Source: Lachnospiraceae bacterium
GTDB lineage: Bacteria > Bacillota > Clostridia > Lachnospirales > Lachnospiraceae
Length of the DNA stretch: 34,811 bases
Assembly: GCA_017455435.1 (NCBI GenBank)
Contig: JAFTAU010000052.1
Coordinates: 1-34,811, forward strand
Direction: 5' to 3'
Part shown: positions 6,186 to 15,279 of the stretch, in pieces
Numbering within the stretch: position 1 is the stretch's first letter
Layout of the letters: the number at the start of each line of letters is the position of its first letter
Position numbers and translations under genes: made by a program
The notes under the pieces: model-generated
Told to the model about the DNA's origin: nothing
The model's input: only the letters and a program-made list of their open reading frames with translations
Databases searched by the model: none

Positions 6186-8201
6186 ATGAGCACAATGGAT
6201 AAAAGCGTTTACAACATGAAAGCGGAGAAAATCCAGAAACAGGTAAAGCAGGGCGATTACGCGACTGCCGTAAAAATATGCGACACCATCGACTGGTCGC
6301 AGATCAGGAGCGCCCGCATGCTTTCCCTCGTTTCGAGCGTATACGAGCACGTCGGCAGATATGATACAGCCATAGATATTCTGCTGATGGCTTATGAGGA
6401 AGCGTCGGTAGGACGCAGATTCCTCTACAAGCTCACCGAGCTTGCGCTTGCCTCCGGCAATATCAAAGAAGCGGAGGAATATTACAAGAACTATCTGGAA
6501 GAGGCGGCCGACGACAATTCCAGATTCGTTCTCCGTTACAAGATTGCCATCGCCAAAAACGAATCCATTGACAAGAAAATCACTATTCTGGAGGCGTACA
6601 AGCGCCAGGAATTCGACGAGGAATGGGCATACGAGCTGGCCACTCTTTATGAGCAGACCGGTATGGTTGAAAAATGCTTAAAGCTCTGCGACGAAATCAT
6701 TCTGTGGTTTGGCGTGGGAACATTCGTAGAAAAGGCAAAAGAATTAAAAGAAAAATACACCGGCGGCGACGGCGTTCCGAAGGTTGCAATAGCCGGCAGG
6801 ACCGAAAGCGGACAGCAGGTGAGCGCGCTGGATATGTCGCTGATCAGCAGAGAAGCCGCCGATGAAGAAGAAGAGGAGGATGAGGCTGAGGCAGAGCACG
6901 AGAGAGCCTTTGGCAGCACAAAGCGTGTATCGGAAAAGAGTGAATTCTCGCGTACCAGAAAATTTGAAAAGATTCCGGCTAACACAGCCGAGATGAAGAT
7001 TTTTATGACTGTCCCGGCAAACGAAGAAAAACAGGAAGAGCCGGCAGAGGCCGCCGCTCCCGGGCCTGAAAAAGAAGAAATCCCCGGGGTTCCGGAGCAG
7101 ATGGAAATAGATTTTGGCGCTCTCGAAAAAGAAGAGACCGCTGATCCTGTCGAAAAAAAATATGACCACGTTATTTTTGTCGGTGCCGATGCCCCCTCTC
7201 TCGCGATGGAGCAGTCTATCGAGGCAATAAAAGAAGTACACGCGGAAGAAGGCTCGGAAATGATGCAGATTGCAAAAATTTCCGCTGTAAAACTCAATGA
7301 CAAGGGCATTATCAATTCGCTTGTGGCGCTTTCTTTTAAGGACCTGATTATTCTCGGAGCCAGCGCCCTCGATGACACCATTCTGAGCGAGCTCAAAAAA
7401 GCGACTGAGGAAATCGATTCCCGTAAGATTTTTGTTCTCGCGGACAGCAAGCAGAGAATAGGTCTTGTCAAGTCCAGATATAAAGATCTCCCGGCGCCTA
7501 AGGAAGAGTCTGCCGCGGAGCCGGTGAATGAGCCGGAGGAGATAGAGCCTGCTATTATGAGCGCACTTGCTTCCGCCGTAGAAGAAATCGAACAGGATGA
7601 AAAGGCGCTTGAACCGGAAGAAATCGCCATGCCGGTCGATGAGCCGGAGGAAATCGAACCGGAAGAGATAATTGAATCTGAGGATGAGCCGGAGGAAGAA
7701 ATTGAAGAGGAGCCGGAATCCGAAGAAATCGAAGAAGAGCCCGAAGAGGAAGAGCCCGAAGAGGAGCCTGAACCCGAGGCAGAAGAGATTGAGCCGGAGC
7801 CTGAGGATATCAAAGAAGAGCCCGAAGAAGAAGAGCCCGAACCTGAGGCAGAAGAGATTGAGCCGGAACCCGAGAAAATCGAGAAAGAACCTGAAGATCC
7901 CGAGTCCGCAGAAAAAGCCGCCAGCGACAGAAAAGACACCATGGACGCCCGGCAGTTTATAGATTATATGAAATCTTATATGAGAACGATTGACTGCGTA
8001 TTTGCCGAGGGTACAGAGGAAGAACTCATCCCTTACATCGAAGAGCTTCGCGAGGACGGAGAAAAGCTTAGCAGGATTCTGGCAGAGGAAATGGTAGAAG
8101 AAGCCGCAAACGAGGCCGAGAGCCATTCGTTCGGCAATATGTTCCGCTCCCGCTATGATGAAAGCGGAAACCTTATTCTCCGCGCAAAGCATTTTATCTA
8201 G
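6186..8201 (+). CDS. TPR-like protein with long acidic low-complexity region, function unknown
   Basis: The ATG at 6186 has GGAG nine bases upstream; a GTG at 6177 lies within that site and is unlikely. The product has 671 residues. Residues 1-190 look like TPR or similar helical repeats (KQGDYATAVKICDTI, VGRYDTAIDILLMAYEEA, SGNIKEAEEYYKNYLEE). A charged linker follows. Around 310-440 is a small folded-looking segment (KKYDHVIFVGADAPSLAMEQ to RKIFVLADSKQR). Residues about 440-575 are almost only Glu, Pro, Ile and Ala, with a 69-base internal duplication (7776 and 7845). A helical tail ends the protein. It stops with TAG, three bases before and in frame with the CvpA-family gene. No signal peptide or membrane segment is seen, so it is probably cytoplasmic, perhaps a scaffold; no function can be assigned. 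Confidence 0.85.
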   Translation: MSTMDKSVYNMKAEKIQKQVKQGDYATAVKICDTIDWSQIRSARMLSLVSSVYEHVGRYDTAIDILLMAYEEASVGRRFLYKLTELALASGNIKEAEEYYKNYLEEAADDNSRFVLRYKIAIAKNESIDKKITILEAYKRQEFDEEWAYELATLYEQTGMVEKCLKLCDEIILWFGVGTFVEKAKELKEKYTGGDGVPKVAIAGRTESGQQVSALDMSLISREAADEEEEEDEAEAEHERAFGSTKRVSEKSEFSRTRKFEKIPANTAEMKIFMTVPANEEKQEEPAEAAAPGPEKEEIPGVPEQMEIDFGALEKEETADPVEKKYDHVIFVGADAPSLAMEQSIEAIKEVHAEEGSEMMQIAKISAVKLNDKGIINSLVALSFKDLIILGASALDDTILSELKKATEEIDSRKIFVLADSKQRIGLVKSRYKDLPAPKEESAAEPVNEPEEIEPAIMSALASAVEEIEQDEKALEPEEIAMPVDEPEEIEPEEIIESEDEPEEEIEEEPESEEIEEEPEEEEPEEEPEPEAEEIEPEPEDIKEEPEEEEPEPEAEEIEPEPEKIEKEPEDPESAEKAASDRKDTMDARQFIDYMKSYMRTIDCVFAEGTEEELIPYIEELREDGEKLSRILAEEMVEEAANEAESHSFGNMFRSRYDESGNLILRAKHFI

Positions 8202-8204
8202 AAT

Positions 8205-8882
8205 ATGAAAATAGTTCTGCTTGTTATTGTTGCCGCAATTCTTATCGGATCGGCCATTACGGGATATCACAAGGGCCTTGTGAAGACTCTTGTGAGTATG
8301 CTCTCGCTGATTATCGGGCTGGTTTTTGTATACTTTTGCAGAGGGCCTATAACAGGCTTTCTTCAGGAACACACGCCGCTTTATGAAAGCGTGCGGGAAA
8401 CGGCATACGAAAATGTGACCGGTCAGGCCGCGGAGGATTACTCCGAAACACTTGACGAGTACAAGCAGTCCGCCCGCGAAACTTTTATTCCTGACATAGT
8501 GGTTTCCCTCTATGAGAAAAACGTGCCTTCGCAGATTCAGCCGGAGCAGTATGCGGCGGGGCTGTCCGAATATGTCGCTGCGCTTTCCGTCAATATCGGC
8601 GGCTCGCTGATAACGCTTCTGGCTGCGGTCATTGTGCTCCGCGTCATCATTCACCTTACGGGGCTTATTTCAAAGCTTCCTTTGTTGGGCAGTATTAACA
8701 AAATTCTCGGTGCGGCGCTGGGCCTGGCAAAGGGACTCATTGTCGTAGCTCTTTTCTTTGTTTTCATAACGATGTTTTCAAATAACTCACTGTGCAGGGA
8801 GGCACTCGCCGCCATAAAGGACAGCAGCGCCCTGAGTTTTTTATATGACGGCGTGATGGGCGCTATCGGCGGCCTGTTTTAG
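8205..8882 (+). CDS. CvpA-family integral membrane protein
   Basis: The 225-residue product has four likely membrane segments (about 3-20, 27-45, 120-145 and 165-190) and a soluble loop at 50-105. The N-terminal pattern, a glycine-containing helix followed by YHKGLVKTLVSMLSLIIGL, fits the CvpA family (Pfam Colicin_V), named for colicin V production but generally of unclear role. No ribosome site is seen; it follows the TAG of the TPR-like gene by three bases in the same frame, so it probably depends on coupling or reinitiation. It also ends in TAG. Confidence 0.8.
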   Translation: MKIVLLVIVAAILIGSAITGYHKGLVKTLVSMLSLIIGLVFVYFCRGPITGFLQEHTPLYESVRETAYENVTGQAAEDYSETLDEYKQSARETFIPDIVVSLYEKNVPSQIQPEQYAAGLSEYVAALSVNIGGSLITLLAAVIVLRVIIHLTGLISKLPLLGSINKILGAALGLAKGLIVVALFFVFITMFSNNSLCREALAAIKDSSALSFLYDGVMGAIGGLF

Positions 8883-8949
8883 GCCTCTTTCATCATAGCC
8901 CGCGGGTAAAGATGTGCCCGCCGATATGGATTTTCGTACCTTATTGTGA

Positions 8950-8955
8950 TACAAT
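8950..8955 (+). promoter_or_regulatory. Possible extended -10 promoter upstream of murA
   Basis: TGATACAAT gives a TACAAT hexamer with the TGn extension. The -35 position (TGGATT, 8927-8932) is weak. It lies in the 148-base gap between the CvpA-family gene and murA. That gap also has a short GCGGG/CCCGC inverted repeat at about 8901-8922 with no T-run. Confidence 0.35.
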
Positions 8956-9030
8956 CAGTTTGCCTCAGAGCGGTCCTTCAGGACATCTCTGTAATCGATT
9001 ATTCAAAAGTGGCTTAAACGGAGTCAATAG

Positions 9031-10314
9031 ATGTTATATAAAATGACAGGCGGTAGGCCCCTCTCGGGCGATGTATATATCAGCGGCGCGAAAAACGCCG
9101 CGCTTGGCATTATGCCCGCCGCAATCATGGCCAGCGAACCCGTAACCATAGAAAACCTCCCCGATGTCAGGGACATCAGGGTGCTTCTTGACGCCATGGT
9201 GGAGATAGGCGTCACCGTAGAACGCGCGGACGCGCACACGGTAAAGATAGACGGATCCACCGTAAACAAGGTTCGCGTAGACAATGAGCACATCCGCAGG
9301 ATTAGAGCCGGATATTATCTGCTGGGCGCCCTCCTGGGCAAATACCACCATGCGGAGGTCGCTCTGCCGGGCGGCTGCAACATCGGCGCCAGACCCATAG
9401 ACCAGCACTTAAAGGGCTTTCGTGCTCTCGGCGCAAAGGCGGAGGTTGAAAACGGCATAGTCATAGTCGATGCCGAAAATCTCCACGGCGGACATATTTA
9501 TCTCGATGTGGTTTCCGTCGGCGCCACGATAAACGTAATGCTGGCCGCTGTTCTGGCACCCGGAAACACCATCATAGAAAACGCCGCAAAAGAACCGCAT
9601 GTCGTTGATATCGCCAACATGCTCAACAAAATGGGCGCCGCCATCAGAGGCGCCGGAACAGACGTCATAAAAATCCGCGGCGTGGAGCGTCTGAAAGGCA
9701 CCCAGTATCCCGTTATCCCGGATCAGATAGAGGCCGGAACCTTTATGTTCGCGGCAGCTATCACACAGGGAAAAATCACAGTGCACAATATCATTCCGCA
9801 GCATATGGATGCCATATCCTCAAAGCTCATTGAAATGGGATGTGAGATTACCGAGTACGACGAGGACATCACCGTAACCGGCAAATCCCATCTGCGCCCC
9901 TGCAACGTAAAGACTCTCCCGTATCCCGGCTTTCCCACGGATATGCAGCCGCAGATATGCGTGGCCCTCTCAAAGGCCCGCGGCCGCGGTATTGTCACCG
10001 AGAGCATTTTTGAAAACAGATTCAGATATGTGGACGAGCTCCTCAAGATGGGCGCACACATAAAAATAGAAGGCAACAAAGCAACCGTCGACGGAGTGGA
10101 GCGTATAAAAGGCGCAGACCTTATTGCGCCGGATCTTCGCGCCGGAGCCGCGCTCGTGCTGGCGGGGCTCGGAGCCGAGGGCACAACGACCGTTGACAAC
10201 ATAGAATACATTATGCGTGGCTATGAATCCTTTGACGAAAAGCTTCGCAGGATAGGCGCCGATATTGAGATCGTTCCCGGGGCCTCAGACTCCACAGAAT
10301 CAGAAATCGGCTGA
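9031..10314 (+). CDS. murA: UDP-N-acetylglucosamine 1-carboxyvinyltransferase
   Basis: MurA transfers enolpyruvate from phosphoenolpyruvate to UDP-GlcNAc, the first committed step of peptidoglycan synthesis, in the cytoplasm. The 427-residue length is normal. The substrate-binding K21-N22 is in ISGAKNAAL. The active-site loop [12 protein letters not shown] carries the catalytic C116, the residue alkylated by fosfomycin, so the enzyme is not the naturally resistant Asp form. FPTDMQPQ and [10 protein letters not shown] near the C-terminus are also characteristic. GGAG precedes the ATG by about seven bases. gdpP follows after 11 bases, so the two may share a transcript. Confidence 0.97.
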   Translation: MLYKMTGGRPLSGDVYISGAKNAALGIMPAAIMASEPVTIENLPDVRDIRVLLDAMVEIGVTVERADAHTVKIDGSTVNKVRVDNEHIRRIRAGYYLLGALLGKYHHAEVALPGGCNIGARPIDQHLKGFRALGAKAEVENGIVIVDAENLHGGHIYLDVVSVGATINVMLAAVLAPGNTIIENAAKEPHVVDIANMLNKMGAAIRGAGTDVIKIRGVERLKGTQYPVIPDQIEAGTFMFAAAITQGKITVHNIIPQHMDAISSKLIEMGCEITEYDEDITVTGKSHLRPCNVKTLPYPGFPTDMQPQICVALSKARGRGIVTESIFENRFRYVDELLKMGAHIKIEGNKATVDGVERIKGADLIAPDLRAGAALVLAGLGAEGTTTVDNIEYIMRGYESFDEKLRRIGADIEIVPGASDSTESEIG

Positions 10315-10325
10315 CGGATTGAGAG

Positions 10326-12332
10326 ATGAAATTATCAAAGACCATTAAAGGCCGCATTGGAGGAATCCTCTGGTGGCCGCTGTTTTTAATACCTGCCATT
10401 CTTATCCTTGGCGGTGCGCTGTATTTTTTCAAGGACTATCAGCGTATCATCATAATCGTTTTTTCCGGCATTTCCGTATTGTTTATTGCTATATGGATAA
10501 TATTTATCCGCCGGCATATCCAGGAAAAAATAGTTGATTTCGCCGTTGATTTTGAAAAAATGCAGGAAGAGCAGCTCCAGTCTCTCGTCATTCCCTGCGC
10601 ACTCATAGATGAGGACGGAAAAGTATTTTGGAAAAATGCCGAATTCGCCGCGATTTTCGACGAAGAAGGCAAGGAACACGAGCAGCTTCAGGATTATTCG
10701 CCGCTTATCGCGGAGTTTCTCGAAAAAGGAATGCCGCGCCGCAAATACAAAAAAAGCCTTGAGATTTCCTATAACGGCAGGGATTATTCTCTGGAGTTCG
10801 TAAAGCTCAAGACCGACAGGCAGACTGTTACCTATGCCGTCAGTATGGTGGACATGACGCTGTACAACAAAGCCATACAGACGATAGACGATATGCACCC
10901 CGTTGTCGTACAGGTGTGCATAGACAATTTCGACGAAATGATGAACAGCATCGAAGAATTCCGCCGTCCGCTTCTGGCGGCTTATATCGAGCGGCTGGTC
11001 AGTCAGCATATTTCGGACGCAAAAGGAATACTCAACGCTGTCAGCAAAGACAAATTTACTGCATATCTGGACAAAAAATCTCTCACAAAGCTCACCGAAA
11101 AGAATTTTGACCTGCTTGAAAAGGTCAAATCGGTTGACAGCGAGAGCAAAGTCAGCCCCACGCTCAGCATAGGCGTCGGCATGGGCGGCAGCGATATAGC
11201 CGCGAACAGCGAGCTCAGCAGGCAGGCAATGGATATGTGCCAGGGCAGAGGCGGAGACCAGGCCATTATCCGCACGCCGGAAGGCTCGACGTTCTTTGGC
11301 GGAAAGACCGAGTCCATGGAAAAATCCACAAAAGTCAAAGCCAGAAGCAAGGCGCAGAGACTCCGCGAGATTATCCTGTCAAAAAGCCGCGTCCTGGTAA
11401 TGGGACACGAGCTTCCCGACGCGGACTCGCTCGGCTCCGCGGTGGGCATTTACAGAATAGCCAGAGACCTGGGCAAAGAGGCACACATTGTATTCAACGC
11501 CACCAATTCCATCATCAGGCCGCTCTATGATCTGCTAAGGGAGACCGAGGAGCCGGACGCCTTTATCAGCGGCGAGGAAGCCCTCAAGATGGTAGACGAC
11601 AAGACCGTGGTTGTGATGGTGGATCTGAACAAGCCCAGCTACAGCGAATGTCCTGAACTGATAGAAAACGCGTCCTGCGTCGTCATTGTGGACCACCACA
11701 GGCAGAGCGGCGAAACCGTCAGGACAGAGATGACTTACATAGAGACCGTAGCCTCGTCTGCGTGTGAAATGATCACGGAGTTGATACAATACTATTCCGA
11801 CAGTGTAAAACTTTCCGCGGTAGAAGCGGACGCGCTGTATTCAGGCATTATCATCGATACCGATAATTTCCTCGCAAAGACCGGTGCCAGAACCTTTGAG
11901 GCCGCGGCATACCTGCGTAAATGCGGTGCCGATATGACCCTCGTCAGGAAACTGTTCCGCAAAAGCATGGAAGAGTTTCGCGCCAAGGCCCGCACAGTCA
12001 GCACGGTGGAAATATTCGAGCAGTGTTTTGCTCTGGGCAGATGCGAAGCGGACGGCACGGACAGCCCCACCATCATCGGGGCGCAGGCCGCCAATTCCCT
12101 GCTCGATATAAAGGGAATAAAAGCCTCGTTTGTATTCACGCAATTTGAAAACAGGATTTATATCAGCGCACGTTCCATAGATGAGGTCAATGTACAGATA
12201 ATCATGGAGCGTCTCGGCGGCGGCGGACACCTCAGTGTGGCAGGTGCCCAGCTCAGCGAGACCACCATGGAAGAAGCCATAGAAATGACAAAAGAAATCA
12301 TCAGACAGATGCTGGAAGAGGAGGCAATATAA
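10326..12332 (+). CDS. gdpP: Cyclic-di-AMP phosphodiesterase GdpP
   Basis: GdpP hydrolyses cyclic di-AMP and thereby affects potassium, osmotic and cell-wall homeostasis. The 668-residue product has two N-terminal membrane helices (about 15-35 and 40-61), a PAS-like region (about 85-180), a degenerate GGDEF domain without a GGDEF motif (about 195-320), and a DHH-DHHA1 phosphoesterase. The DHH part shows VLVMGHELPDADSLGSAVG (about 356-374), VVMVDLNKP and VDHHRQ (about 455). The DHHA1 signature GGGGHLSVAGAQ is near 631. The order gdpP-rplI-dnaB matches Bacillus yybT-rplI-dnaC. Its TAA overlaps the rplI ATG. Confidence 0.96.
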   Translation: MKLSKTIKGRIGGILWWPLFLIPAILILGGALYFFKDYQRIIIIVFSGISVLFIAIWIIFIRRHIQEKIVDFAVDFEKMQEEQLQSLVIPCALIDEDGKVFWKNAEFAAIFDEEGKEHEQLQDYSPLIAEFLEKGMPRRKYKKSLEISYNGRDYSLEFVKLKTDRQTVTYAVSMVDMTLYNKAIQTIDDMHPVVVQVCIDNFDEMMNSIEEFRRPLLAAYIERLVSQHISDAKGILNAVSKDKFTAYLDKKSLTKLTEKNFDLLEKVKSVDSESKVSPTLSIGVGMGGSDIAANSELSRQAMDMCQGRGGDQAIIRTPEGSTFFGGKTESMEKSTKVKARSKAQRLREIILSKSRVLVMGHELPDADSLGSAVGIYRIARDLGKEAHIVFNATNSIIRPLYDLLRETEEPDAFISGEEALKMVDDKTVVVMVDLNKPSYSECPELIENASCVVIVDHHRQSGETVRTEMTYIETVASSACEMITELIQYYSDSVKLSAVEADALYSGIIIDTDNFLAKTGARTFEAAAYLRKCGADMTLVRKLFRKSMEEFRAKARTVSTVEIFEQCFALGRCEADGTDSPTIIGAQAANSLLDIKGIKASFVFTQFENRIYISARSIDEVNVQIIMERLGGGGHLSVAGAQLSETTMEEAIEMTKEIIRQMLEEEAI

Positions 12333-12781
12333 TGCAGATAGTACTTCTTCAGGACGTAAAGTCCCTCGGGAAAAAAGGACAAATAGTAAAAGTAAACGAT
12401 GGCTACGCCAGAAACTTCATTCTGCCCAAGAACCTCGGTGAGGAAGCCACCCCCGCTAATCTTGCAAAGCTCGCAGGACAGAAAAAATACGAAGAAAAGG
12501 TTGCCGCCGAGCAACTCGCCGCGGCAAAAGAGCTTGCCGCCAAAATAGAAAAAACGAAAGTAAAGCTCACTGTAAAGGTCGGCAGCGACGGAGGAAAGAT
12601 TTTCGGATCGGTAACCGGAAAGGAAATTTCGGAAGCCGCGATGCAGCAATGCGGACTGGAAATCGACAAAAAAAAGATAGTTCTCGACGAGCCCATAAAG
12701 ACCACGGGAGAGCATACCGTAACGGTAAAGCTTCACAGAGAGGTCAGCGCAAAGCTCGCGCTGTCGGTTGAAAAAGCATAA
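12332..12781 (+). CDS. rplI: 50S ribosomal protein L9
   Basis: L9 binds 23S rRNA through its N-terminal domain and extends from the ribosome; it influences frame maintenance. The 149-residue length is usual. The N-terminal MQIVLLQDVKSLGKKG and NDGYARNFILPKNL are diagnostic. A long connecting helix rich in Lys, Ala and Glu (about 45-75) leads to the C-terminal domain with GSDGGKIFGSVT. GGAGG lies ten bases before the ATG, inside the end of gdpP. Confidence 0.98.
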   Translation: MQIVLLQDVKSLGKKGQIVKVNDGYARNFILPKNLGEEATPANLAKLAGQKKYEEKVAAEQLAAAKELAAKIEKTKVKLTVKVGSDGGKIFGSVTGKEISEAAMQQCGLEIDKKKIVLDEPIKTTGEHTVTVKLHREVSAKLALSVEKA

Positions 12782-12793
12782 GCAGGATTCATC

Positions 12794-14146
12794 ATGGAAG
12801 AAAACGTCATCAAAAGAGTAATGCCGCATAATATTGATGCGGAAAAATCGGTCATCGGAGCGCTGATTATCGATAACGACAATATCCCCTTTATAGAGGG
12901 CGTTATCACGGGCGAAGATTTTTATCAAAAGCCCTTCGGGATTATTTTCGATACGATTATCGAGCTTTTCAAAGAAGGAAAGCCGGTGGACGTGCTTACG
13001 CTCCAGGCACGCCTCAGTGAAAAAGAGCTTCCGCCCGAAATCAGCAGCCTGAACTACATCGGAGACCTGGTCGCAAACGTTCCTCTCTCTGTAAACGCGA
13101 AGGAATATGCGGAGATAGTCAGAGAGCAGGCCACGCTCAGACAGCTCATACGCGCTTCGGAGAATATCATAAACGAATGTTACGCCGGTAAGGACCGCCC
13201 GGATGACATTATGAACGACGTCGAAAAAAACGTTTTCGACATTCTCAACACCCGCCGCACCAGCGAGTTTGTCAGCATTGACAAGATAGTATTCAATACC
13301 ATCGACCAGATAAAAGAAGCCGGAAAATCCGCAGACGGCATAACCGGCGTTCCGACGGGATTTTTGGACATAGACCGCATGCTCACCGGCCTTCATCCGG
13401 GAGAGCTGATTATCATTGCTGCCCGTCCCGGCATGGGCAAAACCGCTTTTGCGCTTAATATCGCTTCTTATGCTTCTGCCGAAAAAGACGTCTGCACCGC
13501 TTTCTTCAGCCTCGAGATGGCTCCGGAGCAGCTCGTCAGCAGAATGCTTTCTATGCACTCAAAGGTGGATTCGCAAAAACTGCGTACCGGAAAGCTGGAT
13601 TACGAAGAATGGAAGAAAATCAGCGAAAGCGCGGGCGTCATCGCCGGCTCAAAGCTGGTGGTGGACTATTCGCCCGGTATCAGTATCAGTGAATTCCGCT
13701 CCAGATGCCGCGAATATAAGCTCAAACACAATATCGGACTGATAATTGTGGACTATCTGCAGCTCATGAGCGGTTCTTCCCGCGGAAACGATAACCGTCA
13801 GCAGGAAATATCCGAGATTTCGCGAGGGCTGAAGGCTCTGGCGGGCGAGCTCGGAGTGCCGGTTGTGGCGCTGTCGCAGCTTTCGCGCGAGTCCGAGAAG
13901 CGGTCCAATCACCGCCCCGTCATGTCGGACCTGCGCGAATCCGGTGCAATCGAGCAGGATGCCGACGTTATTATGTTCCTTTACAGAGAGGAATATTATG
14001 ACAAGAGCACCGAGAACAACCGCGAGGTGGATGTTGACATTCAGAAACAGCGTAAAGGCGCCACGGGCATAGTAAAACTGGCGTTCATCAGCGAGATTAC
14101 AAAGTTTATGAACCTGGAACACAGGGACAAAAATGGAAAAGGATAA
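12794..14146 (+). CDS. dnaB: Replicative DNA helicase
   Basis: This 450-residue hexameric helicase unwinds DNA at the fork and interacts with primase. The N-terminal domain begins with MPHNIDAEKSVIGALI. The RecA-like domain has GVPTGFLDIDRMLTGLHPGE, Walker A ARPGMGKT at 210-217, FFSLEM, Walker B LIIVDYLQLM, and LSQLSRESEKR with LRESGAIEQDADV. No intein or insertion is seen. It follows rplI by 12 bases. The gene corresponds to Bacillus dnaC. Confidence 0.98.
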   Translation: MEENVIKRVMPHNIDAEKSVIGALIIDNDNIPFIEGVITGEDFYQKPFGIIFDTIIELFKEGKPVDVLTLQARLSEKELPPEISSLNYIGDLVANVPLSVNAKEYAEIVREQATLRQLIRASENIINECYAGKDRPDDIMNDVEKNVFDILNTRRTSEFVSIDKIVFNTIDQIKEAGKSADGITGVPTGFLDIDRMLTGLHPGELIIIAARPGMGKTAFALNIASYASAEKDVCTAFFSLEMAPEQLVSRMLSMHSKVDSQKLRTGKLDYEEWKKISESAGVIAGSKLVVDYSPGISISEFRSRCREYKLKHNIGLIIVDYLQLMSGSSRGNDNRQQEISEISRGLKALAGELGVPVVALSQLSRESEKRSNHRPVMSDLRESGAIEQDADVIMFLYREEYYDKSTENNREVDVDIQKQRKGATGIVKLAFISEITKFMNLEHRDKNGKG

Positions 14147-14150
14147 TATC

Positions 14151-14561
14151 ATGAAAAAAGACGACTGCATTTTTTGCAAACTTGCGAACGGTGATATCCC
14201 CACGACCACACTCTACGAGGATGAGGATTTCAGAGCCATTCTGGATCTCGGACCTGCCACAAAGGGACACACACTGATACTGCCAAAGGAGCACTTCCGC
14301 GATCTGACAGAGCTTTCGCCGGAAATTTCCTCAAAGGTTCTCGGAGTCGCACGCCATATTGGCATGGCACTTATGAAAGGGCTCGGCGCAAAAGGCTTTA
14401 ATGTGATTCAAAACAACGGCGAGGCCGCAGGTCAGACCGTAATGCATTATCACGTGCATGTAATCCCCAGATACAGCGCCAAAGAAATGCCTCTCTGGAC
14501 TCCCGGAACGCTCTCCGACGAGACCGCTGCAGAGGTTTTGTCAGCGGTTAAGATAAAATAA
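14151..14561 (+). CDS. HIT-family nucleotide hydrolase or transferase
   Basis: The 136-residue product is a histidine-triad protein; family members hydrolyse nucleoside phosphoramidates or dinucleoside polyphosphates. The catalytic triad is in MHYHVHVIPRY. The N-terminal CIFCKLANGDIP supplies the cysteines of a typical structural zinc site. I prefer the ATG at 14151, which has AAAAGGA seven bases upstream. The in-frame ATG at 14133 overlaps the dnaB end by 14 bases and adds MEKDNI. The substrate cannot be told from the sequence. Confidence 0.92.
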   Translation: MKKDDCIFCKLANGDIPTTTLYEDEDFRAILDLGPATKGHTLILPKEHFRDLTELSPEISSKVLGVARHIGMALMKGLGAKGFNVIQNNGEAAGQTVMHYHVHVIPRYSAKEMPLWTPGTLSDETAAEVLSAVKIK

Positions 14562-14612
14562 TAAATAAACCCGTTTTTCTCCTTTAAAAAAGCCATTTTT
14601 TAGTGAAAACAC

Positions 14613-14641
14613 TTGACAAACAGAGTATAAGGCTATATATT
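14613..14641 (+). promoter_or_regulatory. Sigma-A-type promoter of hup
   Basis: TTGACA (14613-14618), a 17-base spacer and TATATT (14636-14641). The predicted start is near 14648, giving a leader of about 38 bases ending in a TAGGAGGA ribosome site. The -35 is consensus, as expected for an abundant nucleoid protein. Confidence 0.8.
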
Positions 14642-14685
14642 CATTGAAGAGTTCGCGAAAGCGAGACAGTAATAGGAGGATTATC

Positions 14686-14958
14686 ATGAACAAAACAGAA
14701 CTCATTGATGCAATCGCAAAGAAGGCTGAGATTTCCAAGAAGGACGCCGAGAAGGCTCTTAAGGCTTTCACTGAGACCGTTACCGCTCAGCTTAAGAAAG
14801 GCGACAAAGTCACTCTTGTTGGCTTCGGCACCTTCGAAGTAGTTAAGAGAGCTGCTCGCAAGGGCATCAACCCTCGCACCAAAGAATCCATCAAGATCAA
14901 AGCCAGCAAAGCTCCTAAGTTCAAAGCCGGCAAAGCTCTCAAGGACGCTATCAACTAA
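14686..14958 (+). CDS. hup: HU-family DNA-binding protein
   Basis: HU is a small dimeric nucleoid protein that bends DNA. The 90-residue product has the family pattern: [39 protein letters not shown] and the arm tip NPRTKE, ending in [22 protein letters not shown] six bases before the ATG fixes this start; in-frame upstream codons are unlikely. Codons are strongly biased towards CTT, AAG and GCT, unlike the flanking genes, consistent with high expression. It has its own promoter and a strong terminator. Confidence 0.97.
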   Translation: MNKTELIDAIAKKAEISKKDAEKALKAFTETVTAQLKKGDKVTLVGFGTFEVVKRAARKGINPRTKESIKIKASKAPKFKAGKALKDAIN

Positions 14959-14982
14959 TCAAAGCGAAATTATTCTTATGGG

Positions 14983-15012
14983 ACAGAGGCGCTCTTGCGC
15001 CTCTGTTTCTTC
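14983..15012 (+). terminator. Rho-independent terminator after hup
   Basis: ACAGAGGCGC (14983-14992), loop TCTT, GCGCCTCTGT (14997-15006), then a short T-rich tail. The 10-bp perfect stem is strong. rqcP begins nine bases later, so its expression needs read-through or an unseen promoter. Confidence 0.85.
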
Positions 15013-15020
15013 AAAAGGCT

Positions 15021-15260
15021 ATGAGACTCGACAAATATCTTAAAGTATCGCGGCTGATAAAAAGACGCACTGTGGCGAACGAAGCGTGTGATGCCGGCCG
15101 TGTCAAAATAAACGACAAAGTTTCAAAAGCTTCCGCCGAAGTAAAAGAAGGCGACGTCATCGAAATCGGTTTCGGAAATAAGACCGTTCGCGTAATGGTG
15201 ACCGCCATCAAAGAAACCACAAAAAAAGACGAGGCGGAAGAAATGTTCAGATACCTCTGA
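15021..15260 (+). CDS. rqcP: S4-domain RNA-binding protein RqcP
   Basis: RqcP (YabO, Hsp15-like) binds stalled 50S subunits with RqcH during alanine tailing of incomplete peptides. The 79-residue product is essentially one S4 domain: MRLDKYLKVSRLIKRRTVAN, AGRVKIND, then VKEGDVIEIGFGNK. AAAAGG lies only about two bases before the ATG, a poor spacing. In Bacillus the gene lies upstream of yabP, yabQ and divIC; here divIC follows directly after 19 bases. Confidence 0.92.
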   Translation: MRLDKYLKVSRLIKRRTVANEACDAGRVKINDKVSKASAEVKEGDVIEIGFGNKTVRVMVTAIKETTKKDEAEEMFRYL

Positions 15261-15279
15261 TCCCTCACCGGAGGCCTTT

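Noticed and set aside
6647-8654. Long minus-strand reading frames opposite the acidic TPR-like gene
   Set aside because: They are produced by the Glu-rich codons: reverse-complemented GAA and GAG give Ser/Phe/Leu-rich low-complexity frames. They have no ribosome sites, and the plus-strand frame has a good start and context.
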